NCBI GenBank assembly: GCA_958299035.1 | Contig: CATQJL010000316.1 | Coordinates: 33,049,441-33,113,440, forward strand | Direction: 5' to 3' | DNA length: 64,000 nucleotides | Source of the DNA: Cylicocyclus nassatus | Taxonomy: Eukaryota; Nematoda; Chromadorea; Rhabditida; Strongylidae | Shown: positions 54,480-64,000 of the stretch, in pieces | Position numbering within the stretch: the stretch's first letter is position 1 | Layout of the letters: each line of letters begins with the position of its first letter | The notes under the pieces: generated by a model | Seen by the model: the letters and a program-made list of their open reading frames with translations, nothing else | What the model was told of the DNA's origin: nothing | The model's database searches: none | Made by a program: the position numbers and the translations under genes

Positions 54480-56095
54480 TTAAAAACCTGTATTCACTCT
54501 TTCAAAGGTTTAGAGTGTAAAACTACAGTGTGGGAACACCCTGCGCTGTTTTGGCGAAAGCATGCCAATTTTCGTCTTCTCGTCTTCCATCAGTGAAATT
54601 TTACATTTATAATAAGTAAACAGTTGATTTTGTTCGCAGACTTCAAAGGGTAAAACTTTTCACCAAATTTAGATGCTAATTTGCAGATCCTGCTTAGCAT
54701 TATCAAAGAGTACCCCGCTCAGTTTTCTCTAAAATCAAACATTTGATGATCAAAGGCTTTGATTCAGACTAACACTTCATACTCTTACTTCCAGCTGTAC
54801 CATATCAAACAGGCGCAGAAGTGATTATGCAATGGATTCGCACTGGCTACCTAACTGCTCACTTTAACTTTGTTAGAATAAAAGTGGAGATAACATAGTC
54901 GAGAACTTCCGTGATTCCTATTTCCTTATCCTTTGCAAAATTTTACTCCTCACGTAGATGTCTTGCAAATAGACCAAACGAGACACTTTATTGCCTTTTT
55001 TCGCATTCTTTTGACCACGTGCGCAATTGCCTGAAAAAGTCCGCGATCATAACAGTGTATATTGGTGACATTCTGTCATTTTTCATAGCATGTGACTACT
55101 TCGCCTTTTCGCCGTTGAAACTTCTTATCTAGGATTGTACGCTAAAAAATTGTACGTATACAAGTCTGGTCGTGACTGAGGATACTGTAAGGACAGAGAA
55201 CTAGCATTACCGTATTTTGTAGCAACACATATCATGAATGTTAAGTAACCAAACTACTTGAGATATGTTCATGGATGTTCATCCTTAAGATTTTACGTGA
55301 ACAACGAACATCATTGCTGAAATGTTTATCTAAATCAGGCACTCAAAACTGTGCATATATCTTCTCTCTATGTCGCACATGACTTTGTCTCCTTCTGAAA
55401 GTTTTCGTAGCTACCACAGCTTTCTTATGCGCTCCAATATTTGGAGGGGAAGAGAATTTGAGGGCAAGATTGAAAGTCTCTGAAAGCCGAATTGAAAGCA
55501 TATATTTCTTGCACTCTTCAGTAATCCAATACCTCAAAAATTCATATCGAATGTCCACTTACATTATGCCATTGCCAATGCTTACCAGTTTTTCTTATGC
55601 AGCAATTTTGTGACGTGGGGATTCAGCATTATGTTTAATTTGACCGATGGCAGGTAATGAAGCAATTCTATAGTTTGTTTGTGTTCTTTCAAAGAACGAT
55701 CAGGCTTTTGAATTAACGGTCTTTGCTTAAAGACAATTGTACCATCATTATGGATTTTTTGAAATTAGAGAAGTACCAAAGACAAACTATTCAAAGCTAA
55801 TACCATTCACGCAGTAGTGACTTTGAGAGTGTTAACTTTTAACTCATAATCAATCGAGGTACTTCTGCAAATTCTCTGCAATACCCTTGCAGAAACTGCG
55901 CGCTCTAGGATTACAAGGTACAGAAGATTACAAGGTACAGAAGTGAGGCAACGAGAAAGCAAGTTACAATCACAGTTACAAGATCTACGTTATGCTACAT
56001 AGCTCATTTATAAAGGATTAAACAAATCAGAAAACGAATAGTTCTTCCATTTCCAGAACGTCGATTTTACGAAAAAAAGGAAGCGGATCGATGTG
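54480..56095. other. AT-rich stretch, no gene recognised
   Basis: A 73-codon plus frame at 54911-55132 and a 71-codon minus frame at 55343-55558 have no splice support or recognisable motif. No palindrome was recognised. Confidence 0.35.
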
Positions 56096-56099
56096 TCTA

Positions 56100-56232
56100 T
56101 GGGTGAGCCAGACTTCGCGGAAAAGCGGCGTACGCGGCGTACGCAGCGTACACTCGGTATATTTCATCATAGGAGCATACGCGGCGTACGCTGCGTACGT
56201 CGCGTACGCCGCGCAGTCTGGCCCAACCCATA
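56100..56232. mobile_element. CGTACG hairpin element, copy 5
   Basis: Starts GGGTGAGCCAGACTTCGCGG and ends CGCGCAGTCTGGCCCAACCC. It contains the same TATATTTCATCATAGGAGCA core as copy 1, with one extra GCGTACG block. Its close match to copy 1, 6 kb away, suggests recent spread. Confidence 0.85.
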
Positions 56233-56234
56233 AA

Positions 56235-58635
56235 CGCACATCCACGTGAGTGTTGTAAGCAGGTTTACGCTTAACAAGAATGGGACTGAATCTGTTGCAG
56301 GCTTGTTAGTAATTCAGCCTTCTGAGCCCTGAGCTGTTGGGAATTCTATGTTGCAACTTTGACCGAATAACCGAATGAAAACAGATCACTTTTGCATATT
56401 ATAACTTTAACTCTGGAAGGTAGCAAAACGCAGATAATATAGCAACATGCGACACCAATCCTTCCTGACTACCATCTTCCCATTTTTTCCAGTCACGTAT
56501 TATTTTGCGCTTTTATTAAAGACGATTCCAATTTTAGAACTTTTGATGGATGTCGGCAGAAAAGGGGTTTTTCATCGTCAGCAGAACCTAATTGGGCACG
56601 ATCTTTTTGTTCTGAGACTATCTCTCACGCAATTTTGATCGATTATCTCGTTCTACAACCAGGCTGTTTAATTTTGGATTTGAGCGCTCCTTAGTCTTTT
56701 GTATCGGATTCATTCTTTTTTGCTACATAGCCCATTTGATATCAGTTTACAAAAAATGCAGTCAAACTCTGATCGGCACTAGCCATTTCGCAGTACATTA
56801 AGATTAAATCACGAGGTGCTCGGTCTGCAAACGAGCAAAAGAAACGTCTATCGGTGTTAGCGATTGCCTTTAATGGCCATCACACATTCACTTATCAACG
56901 ATCACCTTATGGCATCACATCACATGCATCTTTCAGCGCGGACACGGTACATTCCTGGTCCAGAAGTTCTATCCAGGATTTGTTTTGAATCGCAGTTATG
57001 TAGCAGGCGCTTTTAACTTTGAGTTTTTTTTTGTTGAACATCAAATCTAGTGCCAACTTTGGTTCGCGACTCTAATTGTTGCTTCGAATTAGTACTTCAA
57101 TTAATTGCCATACAACTTTGGACAAATGCTGCAAAGTTTGCCTCTGTTCTATTCCTTGCCTGTAATTGGCTTAAATTTATCTCTTCCCAGACTAATCCAA
57201 GCGTATGCCTTGTTTGTTTGCTTCAGATTCAGTTCCGCCTTCAAACAAAGTATTAGGGGACAACTGTAACAAACAACCATACTTGTTTGAATAATCTTTA
57301 AATTCTGAGTATTCTAAGTTGATGATGCTTCCAAACATGCTGTTATCATGACGACTTGCAACTTTTCGTGTTGAAAGCAACCCAGGCATTTCCTCTTGTT
57401 GATTTCCTTGACTTCTTCAAATTACTAGTAGGTTTATAGCCTTCTAGATGTACATGCCCAATCCATATTGAATAGTGACGCATCGAAAAGACAAGAAATG
57501 ATAGAAGAAAGAAAAAGAAAAATATAAATTATTAAGCAAGCTATGTTTACCAATGGGCGCCGTAGCATTCAGCATACAAAAGATGCAGCCTTTGTAACCT
57601 TGATTGAACAAGAAAGCTGTAGTTTTCAAATAAAAATAGGCATTCGTGTAATCTTTACCTTACCTATTTATATCTGAGCGGGGCAGAAGTGACTGACCAA
57701 ACTCATAGAGTCACTAGCTTATTTGGTACCTATGATGAGTTATCTGAAAGAACTCAGCTTATACTTTTTCCCCGTAGGTTGAGTAATGTTAAGCCACCCG
57801 CCCAAGAAATTCTTCGTTTTTTTTTTTCACTATTTTGTGCAAGTATGAGTTCTCACTGAAGTAACGTATCTGAAGCTGTGCTTAGAGGATTTTTAGTAAC
57901 GTCCTTGTGATCTCACATTTTTTCTTGCTAACTGATTCTAAGGCCAAAAGCACAAAGGGGCTTTGACTCACTATCTTTCATTAATAGGTAGTAACTGGTA
58001 GGAAAAAAGAATGGAGATTCGAGGATTGAATATAACTTCAGATAATATTTACTACTCAGAGAGCCATTACATGGCATCTTGCTTCACCGTAAATGAAGAT
58101 AGCGCTTCTTTATGTGCAAATCACTAATTCTTTAAATTTTGATGAATGCTCTGCCATGCAAATCGCTCATATCACACTGTTCTAACTGTACGGTCCAATT
58201 CGACGATACAGCACATGAGACCAACAGAGTTCCACCATTTGACAAAACAGCGCCTCTCTGACATGGCTGCTTGATACTGGTCATGTTCGTAGTGTCAGAT
58301 CATGATGGCCGCTATTACTAAACATGACGCATATTTTGCCGCTGGTGCTACACAAAACCAGAAAAACAATCTCTTGTGTTAGCAGCATAGGAAAAGTTAA
58401 CGCATATTCACTTTTTATTACTCTATTATTCTTCTTCTCTAATACGACAAATGTAGAGTACTTGTGAAATTCTTTTTGTTTAGTACTGTTTAGTACTCTT
58501 GCATAACTAAAAGGAAATGTTGTGAGACTTTATGGCCTGCTGGTAGTCTTGCACAGCTATATTTGATATCTGATTCAGATGTCCCTCTTACTGCTCATTC
58601 ACCTGTTAGGAAACCTTTCAAGAGATTGCAAACCT
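56235..58635. other. AT-rich stretch, no gene recognised
   Basis: Plus frames of 63 codons at 56447 and 68 codons at 57050 have hydrophobic composition but no splice support. No transposon ends were recognised. Confidence 0.35.
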
Positions 58636-58743
58636 TTAGGGTTGAGCTAGAATGCGCATCGTATGCAGCGTATGGACGCGTGCTTGAAACTATGCGCACT
58701 CGGCGTACATCGCGTACGCCGCGCAGTCTGGTCCAAACCTTAG
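58636..58743. mobile_element. CGTACG hairpin element, copy 6 (eroded)
   Basis: TTAGGGTTGAGCTAGAATGC pairs with CGCGCAGTCTGGTCCAAACC. The internal blocks have drifted (GTATGCAGCGTATGGACGCG). Same family, older copy. Confidence 0.75.
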
Positions 58744-59059
58744 CTTCAAATTTTTTTAAAAATTTTTGAACAATGTTGCGTCATGGAAGTAGTAGTTTAA
58801 CCAACTATACGCGCACACGGTTTGCTTTTCTAAATACTTTACGCCTTTCAAAACTGGACAGTGCACACATTCACAAGCAGCGTGTCAATGAAAACGGGAA
58901 GAACTTCCAGAATGATCTAACTGCTCTCGTCACATGGATACTACCCATACTATTCACTTGGTATTTATTTTTCTCTCATCTGGATTCTTTCTTCCGCATC
59001 ACATTTCGAAGTCTGTAGAGACCTCACTAGCATTCGATCGCTTATTTTCCCGAATTTGA

Positions 59060-59343
59060 ATGCAATTTATCATGCTTGATCTATTCCAAGCAGAAACTGC
59101 CACTGGTGTTTTGCGATACGCTACTAAAAGGCTGCAACACTTCTTTGCTTCGACTTCATGGAGAAAAAAGCAATCTTTTCATGCAATCTTTATGCCAGTC
59201 CCAAGATGTAACGGAGGTTTCTATTTCAACCAACTTTTCCTATCTAGTCTTCCCCTGGAAATGAAAGCAGATCGCCGTCTCCTCCCAAACACAAAAGGAA
59301 CGGTCAAACGCTTATTCAATAAAGAAGACAACATAATTGAAAC
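59060..59343 (+). CDS. Exon candidate with strong donor, product unknown
   Basis: A frame opening at ATG 59060 stays open for 95 codons up to a perfect donor ACG/GTGAGT at 59344, ending LPNTKGTVKRLFNKEDNIIE-T in phase 0. Earlier it reads VPRCNGGFYFNQLFLSSLPL. The basic, charged C-terminal part is the most coding-like. No upstream acceptor was fixed, so the ATG may or may not be the true start. A second overlapping plus frame at 59076 is a shadow. Family not recognised. Confidence 0.35.
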
Positions 59344-59756
59344 GGTGAGTTTATGAAGATCACCACGACAAAATGGATTTCGCACAAATATCCTATGAGG
59401 AGATGAACAGTGAACGATTTCTAGTCTCTAAAAGTGAGAAGTATAGCAGTGTATCATTTGCGCTGCGAAAGCTTTGTGCAAAGGCTCATGTAATCGGTTT
59501 TACATAAATATTTCAAGATCGACTCTCCATGAATTTGGGATTATCAAGATATTTCTTTTGACTGGTACAGAAACACCAAGATTGTTGAAATATTTTATTC
59601 GGCTAACGTTTCGGCCTGTTTGCTATCGTCAGAGCCTGGAAGTGAAAAGTACATGAAATCTTTCCTTCCAAACGCCCTCAATTTGCAGGTTTCACGACAA
59701 TAAGCTGGACGAATTTTCATGCAATATCAGTCAAAAAGAATATCTACGTAAATTTC

Positions 59757-59995
59757 GCCCCCTCCACAATTGCTGCTACCCTTGGTCTGCGTCTAAGATC
59801 TGCCACGTGTGGCCAACATGTTGGCAATGTGGCAACGACTATTTGCAACATGCTGCAACAAGTTGGTGTAATCAAAATGTCCTGCCAACATGTTGTGGCA
59901 TGTTACGAACATGTTGTTGCCACGTTGCTTACATGTTAGCCACACGTGGCAGGTTTGAGACGCAGACCAAGGGTAGCAGCAACTGTGGAGGGGAA
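59757..59995. mobile_element. Hairpin element with ACATGTTGGCAA words
   Basis: CCCCTCCACAATTGCTGCTA at the left pairs with TAGCAGCAACTGTGGAGGGG at the right. About 92-bp arms continue through TTGGTCTGCGTCTAAGATCT and TGCCACGTGTGGC. The 55-bp loop and inner arms are rich in the self-complementary word CAACATGTTG. There is no frame of interest. A CTAACGTTTCGGCCTGTTTGC word upstream (59602-59622) resembles sequence found next to Penelope-like element ends. Confidence 0.8.
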
Positions 59996-60187
59996 GATAC
60001 CTTCGATTTCGCAAGGTGATGCCTCTTTGGTGGAGTTGCGATCATGGAGCTGGGGCTCAAAGCCCAGTATTTGCTGGACTTTTGCTTGAAAGACGTTCTT
60101 TTCGGAAGAGCGGTTTTTAGCGCCAACCATATGATTTGTCTCAACACATCACATATGCGGCAGAAGTTTCTTTCCCTGTGCTTTGCT

Positions 60188-60276
60188 TGGGATTGAGCCA
60201 GATTGCCGGCGTACGCACATGTGCCTATAGATATGGAGCTTGCGCTGCTACGCCACCTAGTCTGGTCTAACCCTTA
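60188..60276. mobile_element. CGTACG hairpin element, copy 7 (eroded)
   Basis: GGGATTGAGCCAGATTGCCG pairs loosely with CCTAGTCTGGTCTAACCC; GGCGTACGCACATG is retained. It is the most diverged recognised member. Confidence 0.65.
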
Positions 60277-60773
60277 GGCGCAGCAAGTGTATCGTGCGGT
60301 CCTGTGTGGAAAGCATTGCGGTCATGCAAATCGCTGTACAGTAAGTTTCAAATAAGTTTAGGCGGAAACTGGACTGGCGGGAGTCCGCTCCGCGATTCGC
60401 GCCGCTATGCAGTTTGCGTCTCTTCATTCTAATCTATCTCGCTGAGCCAGTGGCGTTGTAGACGCGCTGCTCCACTTGGAATATTTCGCCTACCCCGGAT
60501 TGAAGAAGACTGTATATTCGCGCTTTACCTGAAAGAACTGATTGGCATGTTAGATACGTCTATATGCGCGCTACTTACCGTATCATTTGTGCTGTATTTT
60601 AAGATCCCATAGAAATATACTGTAGTCGAACACTAGAGAACTGCCGCAAAGAATGCCTACGGTAGTCCCGCTCACAACAACAAATTGTCCCTTGTAAAGA
60701 TTGGGTAACTGTCCATTTCTTCCCCTCACCTTACAGCTTTGCAGCCTACCTCACAGTAATGAAAGATGGGTAC

Positions 60774-60997
60774 CACGGCTCGGCAAAAGCTGCCACCAAG
60801 GAAATTTCGAAACGAAGTCCCCTTTGATCTTGAAAATTACGTACGAAATCCCTTCTGATTTTGAACCCTAGACGTAAAAACCCTTTAGAATACGTCGCAA
60901 TTTTTGTGTCTTTCCGGCCACAAAAGCGATATCCCTTTTGCTTTTTGTCCCAAAAACGATATCTAGCTTGACCCGTTGCCGGCTGTGCCGAGCCTTG
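60774..60997. mobile_element. hAT MITE with 8-bp TSD ATGGGTAC
   Basis: The ends CACGGCTCGGCA and TGCCGAGCCTTG are near-perfect inverted repeats. ATGGGTAC is duplicated exactly at 60766-60773 and 60998-61005. The 224-bp element shares its end word with the 847-bp element at 8263 and a TCCCTTTTGCTTTTTG word with 38050, defining a family. Confidence 0.9.
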
Positions 60998-61005
60998 ATG
61001 GGTAC

Positions 61006-64000
61006 CGTCAAGAGGTTCAGGGTCGCGTATGCATGTAGGCAGATGCCAAACTTCTTGTCGTGTTTTACTGAAAGCTGGCCTCCAGCTTTAGCGAGCTTGT
61101 CCTTTACGTCTCTGAAAAATTCCATATAAATATTTGAAAATTCACAAGATCACAAAGTCAATTAAATTACAAGCAACAATTTTCTTCACCAATTATATAG
61201 CTCACGTAGGCAACTTAAGGAGTTTCGTGAAAGAATTATTCGCAGCAAAATACAGTATCTCTTCTGCTTTTCTCATTATTCTAATTTATCCCTCAATGTT
61301 GCAATTCTGAAATTTAGCGCCCAATAAACGGGTGTAAACCGCATCCTGATGATGTTTTTGTTTATGCGTTCTAAACCAAGACTTTTGGCATGATTGCATG
61401 AGACGTTTCTTGCCAACACAATCTGGAGCAGGTCGCTGAGGCAAACAATTACACGTCGCGGGTTACGAGTTTCCTTGAACACCCATTCTGTGGTGACTTC
61501 ATTTGATGAATTCTACGTACACATAAAATCTCGTCTCCTAAATTTTCATTTTTTATACGAAAGCGCCAACAATGCATATGGGTGCAAAGTCAAATCATTG
61601 CGTTTGGCTAGTATTTGGTTTAGATAAGCTAGGTCCATAATTGTTTGTATTGCTGAGGCACAGAACGAAAAAATAGGTGAAGAAAGGAGATGTCCAGAAG
61701 TTGCATTTTTTGTGTTTTAATCAGTTTGATGCTAGGCTTGATTGCTTGGCCGAAATCACTTTTTCTGACTTCTCTGAACCAACTATGGCAAGTATTGGGT
61801 AGCACTGTTCTTTCTTGTTATTAAACGGAAACCCAATTTGAGACCGTCTCAAAAAATTGGAAAAAGGGGGGGGGGGTGAGGGGGAGTGGAGGAGAGAGCA
61901 AATTAGGGAGCGGTGTTGGTCTCCCATGGTACTGTCGTAACATAAGGCCTTTTTTGTACTAAAGCACAAAAGTTTCGTTGGCTTTTTTGAGACATTTTTC
62001 TCATCAAGTTACATGCAATGTTGAAGCTTTCTGGCTTTCCATATATGAATTCCACGCGTAAAAAATTTTCTTGTAAAAATTTGTTGATCATCTTGCAAAT
62101 TTTAATTTACGTTAAACAGCGAAAAAACAAATTGCTTCGTCCGTGGAAGCAAAATGATGCCGATTGATAGCTTGCTCTTTCTCAAATATTTCTGATATCA
62201 CATAATAACTTTTAGAATTAGATTCTCGTTAGGTTCAAAGTACGTGAAATATTCAGTTTTTGGTTTCTGTAAAACTTTGACCATCTCGGCAAATTGAAAC
62301 TTGCGCCACAAAAAAACGTTCAAAATGCATCGTCCCTGAGATGAAAATGTTGCCGATTAATAGCTCACAGTCACGTTATCAAATATGCCCAATATTAGTC
62401 TTTAAGTACGAGAATTCATTGTATTCTACATATAATGTTATATCACTATTTTATTATTATTATTTTATTATTTTATTATTTTAGATTCAGATATTTTTCT
62501 ACAAATTTAGTTGTCCTTATGCATCTTTCTAATTCTTATATTGCATTCTTGTAAAGTTTTCCAGAGAAAAAAATTAACGCAAAAGAAGTTCATCTCCTCT
62601 ACATTAATTTTGAAATACGTAGAACAAATCCCTACAAAGCAGATAGCAGAAGATAAATCTTAAATTACGACATACATTCTTACGATCTCCTCGTAAATAA
62701 AAGGGTTCCCATGCTTAGGCTCCACTTAAAGCCTGCTTTTACCTTGTCTGATTGCATCTCTCCTAGCAGCTAATAAGTCTGTTTTCGTTTAGACATAAGA
62801 TGAGGGATGATCTTAATAGGTGATTTCTCAGTCGGCTCGAATGTGCCGCAAATACAAACACAAAACTTGCATTCATCCTCCCTGCAATACTGGCTTTCCA
62901 AATTTTATTTTCGTTTGCAAAAAAAGCAATGAAAAAATAAATGCCCTTGCAGAAATGCAGAGTATGATCACCTTTTTGTAACCTTCTTTCGCAAAACTCT
63001 CCAAAAGCTATTTTGGGACCTCTCCACTTTCACAGGACAAATTCTCTTATTCATTAGCTTACCCTTTATAGAGCCCTTGTCATCAAGTGCCCTAGATATC
63101 TAGCCCCAAGTGCGTTGTCCTTCACATTTGAGAGTTTTGAAAGGAAACTCGTGATAGCTGGCGACGAGCCAAGAGAAATAATTTTTTATTGCAATTTGCG
63201 AGATAACGTTTCAGAGTTCAGAAGTGTGAAACAAAGTAGCTTGAGTGTTCACTGACCTTCTTTTGCGATTTAAGTACAAAAATAGAGTGGAAAACCTTTA
63301 CGGAACTAGATTCGTAGAAGTTTTTGCAAAGCCTCAAAGAACAATCTCCAAGGCCTATATAATGAATTTGCTCTAGAGCAAAATGAGCGTAGTTCTATTC
63401 TGATTTACTGGATTTGTATGAGTATCTGTTAGTGACAGCTCAAAAAACTGAAAGCTTGCTAATTTGAGTTATATTTTCCTTTCATAATGTCATTCAATAT
63501 TTCTATAAGCATAAAAAAACTTGAATCTCTTCCTGTGTTATTTATTATACCATCTGCTGGTTCCCGTTGAATTCATTAGAAAAATCATGCATTCTTTTGA
63601 AAGTAATATTTTTGCTACGTGCTAGTACCTGATCGAAAAGGGGGGGGGGGGTGGCGTTGCAAAAATATAAAAGTCACATAAGTTGAAAAATTTTGCATGC
63701 GACTTGTTTTGGCTTATAAATAGTCAGATATTAGGAAAATTTTCATAGTTTCTGATTAGCTTCGTAAAAAGAATGTTTTTGGGATCCACGTTGGTGCTCC
63801 TCCTCTTTTTTGGAAACTTTGGGTTAAAGGCCCTTCAAAATGTCGCGAAGCATCATAATTTAATATAATATCAGTCTCAAATCAAACTTGCATAGGTTTG
63901 AACTTTCTTTTCACTTTTGGATTTCTCGAAAGAGAAATGTGCTATTCGATATTCTTATTTTGATTTATTTAGCTACATTATTATCCCCGTGATGATAAAG
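61006..64000. other. AT-rich stretch, no gene or element recognised
   Basis: Only simple features were seen: G-runs near 61867 and 63640 and an ATTTT/ATT tract at 62445-62485. Frames of 60-85 codons near 61276, 61394, 61721 and 61903 lack splice support. Nothing else was recognised. Confidence 0.4.

Overview
The window looks like AT-rich, repeat-dense nuclear DNA of a nematode. The reasons are short exon-like stretches ending in nematode-type splice acceptors (TTTTCAG, TTTGCAG) and GTAAGT-type donors, an RTE-clade LINE, mariner-type terminal repeats starting TTAGGTTG, a Ty3/gypsy element and Penelope-type GIY-YIG remnants. A strongylid (clade V) parasite would fit, but this is inference from element types only. 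There is no rRNA, CRISPR or bacterial-style operon.

Only two long intact open reading frames exist, and both belong to retrotransposons. A full-length RTE LINE (17617-20809) has a perfect 16-bp target duplication, an intact endonuclease-reverse transcriptase and a tRNA-like 5' head. A Ty3/gypsy element (32124-37091) has two LTRs that read as identical, a 5-bp duplication and a single uninterrupted 1406-residue Gag-Pol frame. Both look recently inserted.

Host genes are visible only as scattered exon candidates separated by long, transposon-filled introns. The best is a plus-strand cysteine-rich gene whose eight candidate exons between 2098 and 14812 join in phase to a stop codon. Other candidates are plus exons at 23740, 41549-41990, 45312, 47210-47481, 52848-54476 and 59060-59343, and minus exons at 38260-38444 and 52164-52259. 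None could be matched to a named family with confidence.

The rest is dominated by non-autonomous DNA transposons, most of them long near-palindromes. There is a 296-bp-arm hairpin at 254-904 and a family of ~950-bp mariner-type palindromes (6741, 22750, 30590). Related TA-flanked elements lie at 6201-8157, 9748-12334, 26286-29839, 45491-46434 and 46439-46930. hAT elements with exact 8-bp duplications lie at 8263, 16201, 28172 and 60774. Several are nested two or three deep. Region 30209-37252 was one AGCATCGTA(TTA)n minisatellite, split by a TIR element that itself holds a mariner palindrome, and by the gypsy element. From 50 to 60 kb there is a scattered family of ~80-130-bp GC-rich hairpins built of CGTACG-like words ending in GGGTTGAGCCAGACT.

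From 61 kb to the end nothing convincing was found beyond simple repeats.
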